Positions 8,430-17,775 of a stretch of 64,000 nt of DNA are shown piece by piece; the first letter of the stretch is position 1, and every line of letters begins with the position of its first letter. This DNA comes from Clostridium_AM sp963780135 (GTDB taxonomy: Bacteria > Bacillota > Clostridia > Clostridiales > Clostridiaceae): positions 2,418,001 to 2,482,000 of the forward strand of contig CAWAAR010000003.1 in assembly GCA_963780135.1 (NCBI GenBank), given 5' to 3'. The translations under genes were made by a program, and so were the position numbers. The notes under the pieces are model-generated. The model made no database searches. It had not been told where the DNA came from and saw nothing but the letters and a program-made list of their open reading frames with translations.

Positions 8430-10172
8430 TTATAATTTTTGTCTTTTAGTATAATGAGTGTGAAGAAGATCGTGTGCTTTTTTTCCACCTACATCTCCAA
8501 TGAATTCTTTGTATAAAGTTTGAACTGCAGGATTTTCATGGGATTTTCTTATAGTTTTGTTTCTATCTTCTCTATATATAGCTTCCATTCTCTTTTTAAC
8601 AATATCCATGTTTCCATAGTGATATGGTTGACCTCCACCGTCTATGCAGCCCCCAGGACAGGCCATTATTTCTATAGCATGATACTTTGCCTTTCCAGAT
8701 TGTATATCTTCAAGAAGTTTTCTTGCATTACCAAGACCATGAGCTACAGCAATTTTTATTTCTTCACCATTAATAGTTACACTAGCTTCCTTAAGTCCAT
8801 CAAGGCCTCTTAAACTGTGAAATTCTACTTCCTGTAAAGTTTCATTTGTAAGCCATTCATAAGCAGTTCTAAGAGCTGCCTCAATTACTCCTCCAGTAGC
8901 TCCAAATATTACAGAAGCACCTGTAGATTCGCCAAGAGGATTATCAAAATCTTCATCAGGAAGTTTAGTGAAATCTAGTCCTGCTTCTACTATCATGTCT
9001 GATAGTTCTCTTGTAGTAACAACAAAATCAACGTTTTTATGACCTTCATGTTTAAGTTCAGGTCTACTTACTTCATATTTTTTTGCAATGCAAGGCATAA
9101 CAGAAACCACTACAATTTTAGCTGGATCAATATTTAATTTCTCTGCAAAATATGTTTTAGCTAAAGTACCAAACATTATATGTGGTGATTTACAAGTTGA
9201 AGGTATATCCAAAAGATCAGGAAATTGATGTTCTATAAATTTAACCCAACTAGGGCAGCAGCTTGTAAGTATTGGAAGCCTTCCACCATTTTGAAGTCTA
9301 TCTATAAGTTCATGAGCTTCTTCTAAAATAGTTACATCTGCTGCAAAATCTGTATCAAATACCTTAGTAAATCCTAATCTTTTAAGAGCTGCTACCATTT
9401 TACCTGTTACTATAGTTCCAGGTTCCATACCAAATTTTTCGCCTAAAGCAACTCTTATTGCTGGTGCGGTTTGAACAATTACATATTTATCAGGATCAGC
9501 TAAGGCTTCCCATACCTTAGCTACATTACTAACTTCAGTTAATGCAGCAGTAGGACATACAGCAACACATTGACCACAAAAAGTACACTGGGTATCTATC
9601 ATAGGACGACCAAAAGCAGGTGATATTACAGTTTCAAAGCCTCTGTCTACAGCAGAATAAACACCACAGGTTTGAACTTCATTACACATAGTTTCGCAGC
9701 GTCTACACATTATACATTTATCAAGATTTCTGTAGATAGCACCACTGGAGGAATCTTTTTTATAATTGGACATAGCACCTTTATATTTAATTTTCCTTAT
9801 GCCTAAATCAGCAGCTATTCTTTGAAGCTGACAGGAAGTATTTTTCTCACAGACCAAGCAGTCAGTGGGGTGATCGGAGAGAAGCAGTTCCACCATGGTA
9901 CGTCTTGCTTTTATTGCTCTCAAAGAATCTGTTTTAACTACCATACCTTCAAAAACTTCTGTAGAGCAGGAAGGTGCAAGATTACGTCTTCCTTCAACCT
10001 CAACGAGACAAACTCTACAGGAAGAAGTTCTGTTTACCATCTTTACATCATGAAGATTAAGAAAGCAGAGAGTAGGGATAGTTACATTTACTTTTTTTGC
10101 AGCATCTAAAATTGTAGTGCCCTCTGGTACTGACACTTTTAAATCATTTATGGTTAAATTCACCGTTTTCAT
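8430..10172 (-). CDS. hydA: electron-bifurcating [FeFe] hydrogenase, catalytic subunit
   Basis: H2-producing catalytic subunit of the cytosolic HydABC complex, which couples NADH and reduced ferredoxin to H2 formation. The 580 residues carry, in order: an N-terminal [2Fe-2S] domain (about 1-80), a His-Cys [4Fe-4S] site (HPTDCLVCEKNTSC, about 100), a 2x[4Fe-4S] ferredoxin region (CIMCRRCETMC and CTFCGQCVAVCP), and the H-cluster domain with all three signatures: TSCCPSW, MPCIAKKYE and ACPGGCIDGGGQP. A GAAAGGAG site precedes ATG 10172. It is the last gene of hydC-hydB-hydA, 23 nt after hydB. The short C-terminus lacks any extra domain. Confidence 0.95.
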   Translation of the reverse strand: MKTVNLTINDLKVSVPEGTTILDAAKKVNVTIPTLCFLNLHDVKMVNRTSSCRVCLVEVEGRRNLAPSCSTEVFEGMVVKTDSLRAIKARRTMVELLLSDHPTDCLVCEKNTSCQLQRIAADLGIRKIKYKGAMSNYKKDSSSGAIYRNLDKCIMCRRCETMCNEVQTCGVYSAVDRGFETVISPAFGRPMIDTQCTFCGQCVAVCPTAALTEVSNVAKVWEALADPDKYVIVQTAPAIRVALGEKFGMEPGTIVTGKMVAALKRLGFTKVFDTDFAADVTILEEAHELIDRLQNGGRLPILTSCCPSWVKFIEHQFPDLLDIPSTCKSPHIMFGTLAKTYFAEKLNIDPAKIVVVSVMPCIAKKYEVSRPELKHEGHKNVDFVVTTRELSDMIVEAGLDFTKLPDEDFDNPLGESTGASVIFGATGGVIEAALRTAYEWLTNETLQEVEFHSLRGLDGLKEASVTINGEEIKIAVAHGLGNARKLLEDIQSGKAKYHAIEIMACPGGCIDGGGQPYHYGNMDIVKKRMEAIYREDRNKTIRKSHENPAVQTLYKEFIGDVGGKKAHDLLHTHYTKRQKL

Positions 10173-10195
10173 TTTTTTACTCCTTTCTTAAGTTA

Positions 10196-12075
10196 CTATT
10201 TCCTTGTGATAGCATCAAATTTACATGCATTCATACATCCGCCGCACTTTATACATTTTTCTTTATCGATTACATGAGTTTTCTTAACAGCACCGGAAAT
10301 AGCATTTGTAGGACATATCCTTGAACAAGCGGTACAGCCTATACATTTTTCAGGATCTACATGATATTTTAAAAGTGCAGTGCAAACTCCAGAAGGACAG
10401 TTTTTATCTTTTACATGAGATACATATTCATCCCAAAAAAAATTCATTGTGCTAATAATTGGATTTGGTGATGTTTGGCCAAGACCGCAAAGAGAAGAAT
10501 CTTTTATTATAGGGGCCAAATCCTTTAAATCTTCTAGATGTTCCATAGTACCTTTGCCGCTTGTTATATCTTCTAAAATTTCAAGAAGTCTTTTATTTCC
10601 GACTCTGCAGGCAGTACATCTTCCACAGGATTCATCTACACTAAATTGTAAATAGAATTTAGCTATATTCACCATGCAGTTATCTTCATCCATAACTATC
10701 ATGCCTCCAGAACCCATCATAGAACCTATTTTAGTAAGACTTTCATAGTCAATAGGAATATCTAAATATTCTGCAGGAATACATCCGCCAGAAGGACCTC
10801 CAGTTTGAACAGCTTTGAATTTTTTGCCATCTTTAATTCCGCCGCCAAGGTCAAATATTATTTCTCTTAAAGTTATACCCATAGGAACTTCTACAAGCCC
10901 TACATTATTAATTTTACCTGCCAATGCAAATACCTTGGTGCCTTTACTCTTTTCAGTACCTATGGAGCTAAACCAATCTGATCCTCTAAGTAGTATAGGA
11001 CAAATATTTGCAAGGGTTTCTACATTGTTTATATTAGTAGGCTTTTTCCAAAGACCAACTTGAGAGGGAAAAGGTGGTTTTACTGTAGGTTCCCCACGAC
11101 CTCCTTCTATAGAGTTTATAAGTGCAGTTTCTTCACCACATATAAAAGCTCCTGCACCATATTTTAAATCTATATCAAAGGAAAAGTTGGAGCCTAAAAT
11201 TTTATCTCCCAGCATTCCTATGTCATAGGCCTGTTTAATAGCAATTTTTAGTCTGTTTATTGCAAGAGGGTATTCAGCTCTAATATAAATATAACCTTTA
11301 TTTGCACCTATACAATAGCCGGCAATAGCCATAGCTTCAAGTACAGAATTTGGATCACCCTCTAATATGCTTCTATCCATAAAGGCACCAGGATCACCTT
11401 CATCAGCATTGCAAATTATATATTTTACATCAGACTGAGATTTTTTTGACATTTCCCATTTTATGCCTGTAGGAAAGCCTCCACCTCCACGTCCTCGAAG
11501 GCCGCTTTTTTTAATTTCATCGATTACAGCGTCAGGAGTCATTCCATTTAAAACTTTACCTAAGGCTTCATAACCATTCATTGCTATATATTCATTGATG
11601 TCTTCAGGATTAATAAGGCCACAATTTCTAAGAGCAATTCTCTTTTGCTTTTTATAAAAGGGAATATCTCTTTGCTTTGATATTCTATGATCTGTACCAG
11701 GTTCTTTATATAATAATTCGTCAACAACGATACCTTTTGCAATGTGTTCATATACAATAAGTTTTGCTGTTTCAGGGGTGACTTCAACATAAAACACATT
11801 GTCTGGAACGATTTTGACTATAGGTCCTTTTTCACAAAACCCAAAGCATCCTGTGGAAATAACATCTACTTCATCTTGGAGATTTGCATTTTTAAGTTCA
11901 TTTTTAAGTGTGTTAACTACATCTATACCTTTTGAAGCATGACATCCTGTTCCTCCGCATACAAGTATGCTTTTTTTGCATTCTTATCAGCATTTTCAGG
12001 GACACGATTTGTAATTTTAGATTTGTATTTTTCCCTTAAAGTTGTTAATTCTTCAAAGGATTTTATTTTATCCAT
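10196..12075 (-). CDS. hydB: electron-bifurcating hydrogenase subunit B (NuoF-like), interrupted by a frameshift
   Basis: Flavin/NADH-binding subunit of HydABC. The main frame (10196 up to about 11970) has a thioredoxin-like [2Fe-2S] domain (ILVCGGTGCHASKG and STGCFGFCEKGP), the NuoF core with GRGGGGFPTG and GAGAFICGEETALINS, the SLBB and 4Fe-4S part with ESCGRCTACRVG, and two C-terminal ferredoxin sites. The natural start, ATG 12075 with GGAGGG upstream, opens another frame (about 33 codons) that must shift -1 in an A7 run (11971-11977) to join. One extra A would give a normal 626-residue protein. This could be a sequencing error, a true mutation, or slippage. Confidence 0.88.
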
Positions 12076-12105
12076 ATATTTCCCTCCACATTAAGTTTTA
12101 ATATT

Positions 12106-12588
12106 TTAAGTTAAGGCATATTGACTTATTATTCCTTCAACATCAGCAACTTTTACTCTTCCATAAACCATTCCATCAATTACAACCACTGGTGCAAGAC
12201 CACAAGCTCCAACACATCTTAAAATATCTATGGTGAATAGTCCGTCTTCTGTGGAAAATCCATCTTTTATGTTAAGTTGTTTTCTGAATTCCTCCAGTAT
12301 TTTTTCAGCACCTTTTACAAAGCAAGCAGTTCCCATACATATGCTTATTACATGTTTACCTCTAGGCTCTATGGTAAAATATGAGTAGAAGGTAACTACA
12401 CCAAATACCTTGGCTGCAGTGATGTTAAGCTTATTTGCAATAAATATCTGTAATTCTTCAGGAAGGTATCCAAATATATTTTGTGCTTTATGAAGTACAT
12501 TTATAAGTGCACCTTCTTTTTCTTCTAAATCGTCTATGTAGGAGGAGAGTTCTTTTAGCTTCACATTATCTAATTTGCATACATCCAT
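12106..12588 (-). CDS. hydC: electron-bifurcating hydrogenase subunit C (NuoE-like)
   Basis: Small [2Fe-2S] thioredoxin-fold subunit of HydABC, homologous to NuoE of complex I. The 160 residues contain the helical N-terminal part with the LHKAQNIFGYLPEE signature and the four cluster cysteines in CMGTAC and RCVGAC. It is the first gene of the minus-strand hydCBA operon, with a 30-nt gap to hydB. The ribosome-binding site is weak (GCGGG, about 8 nt before ATG 12588). No clear Rex operator was seen in the 236-bp upstream region. Confidence 0.93.
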   Translation of the reverse strand: MDVCKLDNVKLKELSSYIDDLEEKEGALINVLHKAQNIFGYLPEELQIFIANKLNITAAKVFGVVTFYSYFTIEPRGKHVISICMGTACFVKGAEKILEEFRKQLNIKDGFSTEDGLFTIDILRCVGACGLAPVVVIDGMVYGRVKVADVEGIISQYALT

Positions 12589-12759
12589 AATTTTTTCCCG
12601 CTAGCTGCAGGTTTTTTCACCATCCTTTTCATAATATTCTCAAAATAGTATGACCATTACGAGTAACTTTTATTATGAAATGTTTAATTATTAATTGTTT
12701 CTTAATTTTCTATAATATATAGAATTTTTCTGTGGTTTATAGTGTAATGAAATATATCC

Positions 12760-12787
12760 TTGAACAACTAAATAAAAGTGATATAAT
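12760..12787 (+). promoter_or_regulatory. sigma-A type promoter of the Cys-rich gene
   Basis: TTGAAC (12760-12765), 16 nt, TATAAT (12782-12787), 37 nt before the start codon at 12825. Confidence 0.65.
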
Positions 12788-12824
12788 AGTAAAAAGCTAG
12801 TTAAGTGAAAGGATATAGATAATA

Positions 12825-13241
12825 ATGATTGATAAAATTAAAGTTCAGATATTTGGAGTGAAATACAAAGAGCTTCCAGGAGGATGTGAATGTAACCATG
12901 AAAAAAGTTCCTGCAGCGGATGCAGTGGTGGTGGAGAGAAGAAATGCCAAGGCTGTAGTTCTGGTTGTAAAAAGAATTCTGAAAGTGATTCAATAAGAAC
13001 AGTAGGGGACGTGTATGAAGAATTAAAAGAATTTATTAAGAGTAGTGATGTTAAAGATAAAGTTCAACTGGAATTTATAGATTTAGACAAAATTAGTATT
13101 GATAATCAGTATGAAAGAGTAGAAGAGACTATAGATAGAGGCTTTGAGCCGCCTATTACAGTTATTGATAACATAATAAGATATTATGGGGGCATATCTA
13201 AGGATTTGGTTTATAAAGATATTAAAGAGCTTTTAGAATAA
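12825..13241 (+). CDS. Cys-rich thioredoxin-like protein (YuzD-related)
   Basis: A 138-residue protein. Residues 1-20 and 60-138 resemble the YuzD disulphide-oxidoreductase fold: QLEFIDLDK, then a helix, then EPPITVIDNIIRYYGGIS. Between the first strand and the rest is a Gly/Ser/Lys-rich stretch with seven cysteines (C-x-C, C-x2-C, C-x2-C-x3-C) at about 21-48, more than in Bacillus YuzD. This could bind metal or an Fe-S cluster, or act in thiol exchange; none is proven. It is divergent from hydCBA, which may or may not mean a link. ATG follows GAAAGGA. It has its own promoter and terminator. Confidence 0.65.
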   Translation: MIDKIKVQIFGVKYKELPGGCECNHEKSSCSGCSGGGEKKCQGCSSGCKKNSESDSIRTVGDVYEELKEFIKSSDVKDKVQLEFIDLDKISIDNQYERVEETIDRGFEPPITVIDNIIRYYGGISKDLVYKDIKELLE

Positions 13242-13250
13242 ATTCAAAAA

Positions 13251-13300
13251 AGTAAAGAGTCTTATGTTTGTTAAATAACACAAGACTCTTTACTCTCTTT
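13251..13300 (+). terminator. rho-independent terminator after the Cys-rich gene
   Basis: AGTAAAGAGTCTTATGT pairs with ACAAGACTCTTTACT (about 13279-13294) and is followed by CTCTTTG. It could also serve the convergent ABC operon. Confidence 0.75.
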
Positions 13301-13339
13301 GTAGAGCTTAAAAATATGGAGAGAAAATCTATAAAAATT

Positions 13340-14134
13340 TTAAGAAAGAGCTAACTCATCACTTATAAAGTCTGCACATTTTTTATTATTGAACAAATCT
13401 AAAAGTTTAGTTATAGTTAGACTTTTCTTTTCTTCACCGCTTATATCTAAAACTATTTCTCCACTATGAAGCATTATCAATCTATTTCCTATATCTATAG
13501 CATAATTTAAATTATGAGTTACCATAAGAGTAGTTATGTTCTTCTCGGCAACAGTTTTTTTAGTTAATTCTATTATATTTTCACAAGTTTTTGGGTCTAA
13601 AGCTGCAGTGTGTTCATCCAAAAGTAACAAATCAGGATTGGATATTGTGGATATAAGTAGAGATAAAGATTGTCTCTGACCACCGGATAATAATCCAACC
13701 TTTGAATTCAAGTTGTTTTCAAGTCCTAAAGAAAGATTAGACAATATTTCTTTAAAAAATTCTGTATTCTTTTTACAAATACCAGCACTTAGACCAAATT
13801 TTTTACCCTTGTTATAAGCCATAGAGAGATTTTCCAGTATAGTCATAGAGGGAGAAGTTCCTAAAGAAGGATTTTGAAATACTCTACCAATAAATTTTGT
13901 TCTTTTATATTCAGGAAGCTTAGAGATATCTCTTCCGTTTAAATTAATAGAACCTGAATCTGGTAGTAGTGAGCCAGATATTAAATTTAAAAGAGAGGAC
14001 TTTCCAGCACCATTACTTCCCACTATAGTAATGAAATCTCCTTCATTTATATGAAAATTTAAGTTCTTAAATACTACTTTTTCATTTACAGTATCTTTAT
14101 TGAAAACTTTTTGCAGATTTTTTATTTGAAGCAA
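13340..14134 (-). CDS. ABC transporter ATP-binding protein (TrpZ-type)
   Basis: ATPase of a three-gene uptake system. About 264 residues with Walker A (GSNGAGKSS, about 37), Q-loop, signature LSGGQRQ (about 147), Walker B LLLLDEHTAAL and the switch His (VTHN). The best start is TTG 14134, 8 nt after AGGAGG (14148-14143); GTG 14143 would overlap that site. It overlaps the permease gene by about 38 nt, which implies translational coupling. Relatives are annotated TrpXYZ (tryptophan uptake, mostly by T-box association). Here a HutP-like gene and UAG-rich leader point to another amino acid, perhaps histidine. Confidence 0.85.
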   Translation of the reverse strand: MLQIKNLQKVFNKDTVNEKVVFKNLNFHINEGDFITIVGSNGAGKSSLLNLISGSLLPDSGSINLNGRDISKLPEYKRTKFIGRVFQNPSLGTSPSMTILENLSMAYNKGKKFGLSAGICKKNTEFFKEILSNLSLGLENNLNSKVGLLSGGQRQSLSLLISTISNPDLLLLDEHTAALDPKTCENIIELTKKTVAEKNITTLMVTHNLNYAIDIGNRLIMLHSGEIVLDISGEEKKSLTITKLLDLFNNKKCADFISDELALS

Positions 14135-15011
14135 TTTCAACACCTCCTGAAGTAAAGCTTTTTAAGGATTTGAAGCTTAAGTTTAGTTTTTTACCATTTA
14201 AAGATAATGCAATAATAACAATTACACAAGTTATAAGCTTCAAGTCTGTTGGAGGTAAGCCTAATTTTAAAGCAAGAGATAAACTGGTTTTATATAATAT
14301 TGAACCTAAAATTGCAGTAGTTGTTGGAAGTAAAAAGTAAGCTTTTCTAAAAACAGATTCTCCAAGTATAACAGAAGCTAACCCCATTACTATAATTCCA
14401 GTACCCATGCCTACATCAGAAAATCTTTGATATTGAGCCATCATTGAGCCTGACATTGCAACTAAACCATTTGAGAGCATAAGTCCTATTATTTTAATGG
14501 TTCCTATGTCAATACCTAAAGAAGTTACCATTTGAGGATTATCTCCTGTAGATCTTAAAATAAATCCAAGTTTTGTTTTTAAAAATAAGTCCAATATAAT
14601 TTTAGCTAAAACAGCAAATATAAAAATTATGATTACTGGGGCAATACTATTAGAAAAAATAGTGCTTTGTGCAAATAGTGGTATATTGGCTTTTCCCATT
14701 ATTCTAAGATTTATAGAATAAAGTCCTATCATTACCAAAATACCTGAAAGTAAATTAGTTATTTTAAGTTTTACATGAAGAAATCCAGTAATTCCGCCTG
14801 CTAGCATACCAACTATAAAAGCTAAAATTAGAGAAATAAAAGGATTTACACCTTTTAGTAAGGAGGCAGCAGTTACAGCTGCTCCCAAAGCAAAGGTTCC
14901 ATCCACCGATAAATCAGGGAAATCTAATATTTTATAAGTTATATAAACCCCTATAGACATTATTGAAAATATAAAACCTTGTTCCAGTATGTTTATAATA
15001 AATCCATCCAT
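14097..15011 (-). CDS. ABC transporter permease (TrpY-type, branched-chain-like)
   Basis: A 304-residue integral membrane protein with about 8-9 hydrophobic segments and the permease signature region around GDNPQMVTSLGIDIGTIKIIGLMLSNGL (described by its core GLMLSNGLVAMSG). It belongs to the family that pairs with periplasmic-binding-type TrpX proteins. Its ATG overlaps the stop of the substrate-binding gene (TAATG), and its 3' end overlaps the ATPase gene, so the three genes form one translationally coupled unit. Confidence 0.85.
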   Translation of the reverse strand: MDGFIINILEQGFIFSIMSIGVYITYKILDFPDLSVDGTFALGAAVTAASLLKGVNPFISLILAFIVGMLAGGITGFLHVKLKITNLLSGILVMIGLYSINLRIMGKANIPLFAQSTIFSNSIAPVIIIFIFAVLAKIILDLFLKTKLGFILRSTGDNPQMVTSLGIDIGTIKIIGLMLSNGLVAMSGSMMAQYQRFSDVGMGTGIIVMGLASVILGESVFRKAYFLLPTTTAILGSILYKTSLSLALKLGLPPTDLKLITCVIVIIALSLNGKKLNLSFKSLKSFTSGGVEIASNKKSAKSFQ

Positions 15012-16021
15012 TACTTAGCACCACCCTTAACCATTTCTGCTTTAGACTTTAAGTCATCTGGTATAGTGATACCAAGCTTTTTAGCTGTATCTTCATTTAT
15101 AGAAAGTGTTGTTTCCTTTAAAGTTTGAACAGGTATATCGTTAGGTTTTTTGCCATTTATAATATCTACTGCCATAAGACCTGTTTGGAAACCAAGTTTG
15201 TAAAAATCTATGCCTTCAGTGGCAAGTGCTCCAGCTTCTACATGAGCTTTTTCAGAACCTATTAAAGGTATCTTTTTTTCAATACATTTTGAACTAATAA
15301 TAGACATTGATGATGCCACTAAATTATCTGTTGGTGTATATAAAACATCAACTTTAGAAAGCAAGGAACTTAAAGCTTGAGATATATCATTAGAGCTAGT
15401 AATACCCACAGCAACTATCTCTAAATTCATTTTTGATGCTTGATCCTTAGCCATTTTTACTTGGAATTCGGAATTTGCTTCACTGGTATTATATAATATA
15501 CCTATCTTTTTACAATTAGGTACTAATTTTTTTACTAATTCAAATTGTTTATCAATAGGTGATGCGTCACTGGTTCCTGTAACATTTGTGCCAGGCTTAT
15601 CCATAGACTTTACGAGTCCAGACTTAACAGGATCAGTTACAGCAGTTATAAGTATAGGAATATCCTTGGTACTGTTATAAGCTGCTTGAGCTGAAGGGGT
15701 TGCTATTGCGAGTATTAAATCCTTTTTGTTTGAAACGAAATTGCTTGCAATGGTTTGAGCTGTTGGTATATCTCCTTGAGCATTTTGAAAATCTATTTTG
15801 ATTTTATCTCCATCCTTAAAGCCTTTAGAGCTAAGTGCAGCTATAAAACCTTTTCGAGATGCATCTAATGCTGGATGTTCTACAAGTTGACTTATACCAA
15901 TGTTTACCACCTTATTAGATTTGTTTTCACTTTTACTGTTATTTGAAGAACACCCTGTTAAAAAAGATGTACCTAAAAATAACGTGCAGGTTGCACATAA
16001 TAATAATTTCTTTGCTACCAT
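15011..16021 (-). CDS. ABC transporter substrate-binding lipoprotein (TrpX-type)
   Basis: Extracellular solute receptor, 336 residues. The signal peptide ends in a lipobox LTGC (Cys about 24). A Ser/Asn/Lys linker is followed by two Rossmann-like lobes of the ABC_sub_bind (PF04392-like) type with VEHPALDASRKGF and KKIGILYNTSEANSE. First gene of the minus-strand operon. ATG 16021 has AGGAGG 8 nt upstream. The 5' leader carries the UAG-triplet array described separately. The family transports small amino-acid-like ligands; the ligand cannot be read from sequence. Confidence 0.87.
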   Translation of the reverse strand: MVAKKLLLCATCTLFLGTSFLTGCSSNNSKSENKSNKVVNIGISQLVEHPALDASRKGFIAALSSKGFKDGDKIKIDFQNAQGDIPTAQTIASNFVSNKKDLILAIATPSAQAAYNSTKDIPILITAVTDPVKSGLVKSMDKPGTNVTGTSDASPIDKQFELVKKLVPNCKKIGILYNTSEANSEFQVKMAKDQASKMNLEIVAVGITSSNDISQALSSLLSKVDVLYTPTDNLVASSMSIISSKCIEKKIPLIGSEKAHVEAGALATEGIDFYKLGFQTGLMAVDIINGKKPNDIPVQTLKETTLSINEDTAKKLGITIPDDLKSKAEMVKGGAK

Positions 16022-16049
16022 ACTACCATCCTCCTAAAATATTAAGTTA

Positions 16050-16145
16050 TAAAAATAAAAGCTATTTTTAAAGTTAAAGATAGCTCTATTAGTCATAAAT
16101 TCTACCATTCTACGTTAATCCTACCATACTACTGTAATGCTACAA
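16050..16145 (-). promoter_or_regulatory. UAG-repeat leader with weak terminator, candidate HutP target
   Basis: In the minus-strand transcript, UAG triplets start at 16142, 16131, 16123, 16112, 16104 and 16088 (periods 11, 8, 11, 8, 16), partly because a 19-nt unit is doubled. Right after comes a stem AGAGCUAU/AUAGCUUU (about 16087-16080 with 16065-16058) followed by UAUUUUUAU, a weak intrinsic terminator, before the AGGAGG site of the substrate-binding gene. A TTTACA box and TATAAA-like box lie upstream near 16180-16150. HutP of Bacillus binds UAG triplets with 4-nt spacers; the spacers here are 5 and 8. Confidence 0.5.
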
Positions 16146-16351
16146 AAATATATTATTTATATTATGATTTTAGGTGTAAATTTGTTACAAATATTTTGCG
16201 ATATTTGCTTAATACCTAAAAAAATAAGCTACGTTGGAAATAATCATATAGTAAATTGTCTTAAATGTCAATAAACAAAATAAAACTTCTAATATTCTGA
16301 GTAGTGATTAAAAAATGCAAGGATAATAAAACTTTGAAAGAAAAAAATCAA

Positions 16352-16771
16352 TTAATATATATCAGGTATAGAACGATGTGCAAGACCTATAGTAACTTCA
16401 TTTAAGTGAAGTAAACCTATACTTAAAAATATGCATATACTTAAATGTTCACCAGATCTAGCTATACCTATTTTTCCACCTACATTTAATCCGTTAGCTT
16501 TAGGTGCTAATTCACATAGAGCTTCTTTAGTAGCACCAGCTACAGCTCCGTCATGTACATGACAGTCTTTTATAATTCCAGTTCTTTTAGAAGCTACTAG
16601 GGCTCTTTCGATTACTTTTGTGGTGAATTGAGAAAAGTCACCACCAATATCTACTGCAGTAACTAATATGCCATTTTCTTTGTAAGCTTCTACAAGTTTA
16701 TCTTCACCAGCTCTTGAGGATATAGCCATTTTTATAGAAGCTTTAGCTACAACTGTACTTTTATGATCCAT
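16352..16771 (-). CDS. hutP: HutP-family RNA-binding antiterminator
   Basis: A 139-residue protein with the HutP layout: N-terminal helices (KASIKMAISSRAGEDKL), a central part, and the C-terminal beta region with GGKIGIARSG, SICIFLSIG and IGLAHRSIPDI, which parallels the ligand and Mg2+-binding end of Bacillus HutP. HutP binds L-histidine and Mg2+, then UAG repeats in leader RNA, and prevents termination. ATG 16771 is 9 nt after AAGGAG (16786-16781); a longer TTG start is less likely. No histidine-degradation genes are near. It sits directly upstream of the ABC transporter on the same strand, with 330 bp between. Confidence 0.78.
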   Translation of the reverse strand: MDHKSTVVAKASIKMAISSRAGEDKLVEAYKENGILVTAVDIGGDFSQFTTKVIERALVASKRTGIIKDCHVHDGAVAGATKEALCELAPKANGLNVGGKIGIARSGEHLSICIFLSIGLLHLNEVTIGLAHRSIPDIY

Positions 16772-17021
16772 AAATATCATCTCCTTGTAATTAATTAACT
16801 TTCCCAAAATACGAAAATTAATCTAGTAATTTTTATATGAAGTATACCATAATTGCAGAGTAAAGTACACAAAGCTAGGTTTTGTGATGCTGAAATTCTA
16901 TGCTAAAAAAGCATCTTTAAATTGTAAATTGAAGTGAATATATAACATTAACAATGCAAATATGTTATTATTTAGATAAAATTGAAATAAGATTTAATTT
17001 CACATTTTAGGAGGATTAATT

Positions 17022-17588
17022 ATGGAAACAATAAAAGCAATAGAACAGCGAAGAAGCATACGAAAATTTGAAAATAAAATGATACGGAAAGAAATAATAG
17101 AAAAATTATTAGGATTAGCAACTAAAGCACCTTCAGGCAAAAATCGTCAACCCTGGAGGTTTGTTGTTCTACAGGATAAGAAGAAAGACGAGTTAGTAAA
17201 TGTAATGACTAATTTTGTGGGTTTTCATAAGAAACAAGGCTCAGATCTTGGAAGTTGCGAGTTAAGTGTTAATTCAATTAATGAAGCACCAATAGTAATT
17301 TTAGTATTCAATGCATTTTCTAATATTGAAGAAGACTATAATCATTATAGATTGCTTACTGATACCCAATCAATAGGTGCAGCTGTGCAAACAATGATTT
17401 TAGCTGCACAGGATTTTGGATTAGGCACTCTTTGGATTTGTGATATTTTTTATTGTGATAATGAAATATGTTCTTGGTTAAATCGTAAAGATGAACTTGT
17501 GGCAGCTATAGCTATAGGATATCCAAATCAATCTCCATACCCACGTCCACGTAAATCTGTAAGTGAAGTTACAGAATGGATGTATTAG
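17022..17588 (+). CDS. nitroreductase-family flavoprotein
   Basis: A 188-residue FMN-binding oxidoreductase of the nitroreductase superfamily. The N-terminal motif AIEQRRSIRKF with KAPSGKNRQPWRF (about 30-46) binds FMN. The middle DTQSIGAAVQTMILAAQDFG and GTLWICDI segments are typical. Substrate is unknown; such enzymes reduce nitro compounds or quinones with NAD(P)H. ATG 17022 has an AGGAGG site 8 nt upstream. Divergent from hutP. Confidence 0.88.
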   Translation: METIKAIEQRRSIRKFENKMIRKEIIEKLLGLATKAPSGKNRQPWRFVVLQDKKKDELVNVMTNFVGFHKKQGSDLGSCELSVNSINEAPIVILVFNAFSNIEEDYNHYRLLTDTQSIGAAVQTMILAAQDFGLGTLWICDIFYCDNEICSWLNRKDELVAAIAIGYPNQSPYPRPRKSVSEVTEWMY

Positions 17589-17775
17589 CAATGGCAGTGA
17601 TGGGATAAAAAGTTAAATTATTTTAATGCTTTAATTAGATAGTAAATACCTAATAAAAATAAAAAGACTGATGAAAATTTGTCATATATGAATGAATTTT
17701 TATTATTGAAGGTGTTAATTTGACTCATTACGTATAACTATCTCCTTATCCTATCCCTAATTTTTGTAATCTATT

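Noticed and set aside
8520..11063. Plus-strand open frames inside hydA and hydB
   Set aside because: Antisense shadows of conserved hydrogenase genes with no ribosome-binding site and no family resemblance.
12589..12824. Rex operator upstream of hydC
   Set aside because: AT-rich segments resemble half-sites, but no TTGTTAA-N4-TTAACAA-like palindrome is present.
16022..16351. T-box or TRAP-type control of the ABC transporter leader
   Set aside because: No GGGTGG-type T-box core is present, and the UAG spacing (5 and 8 nt) is too wide for TRAP, which needs 2-3 nt. HutP fits better because its gene is adjacent.
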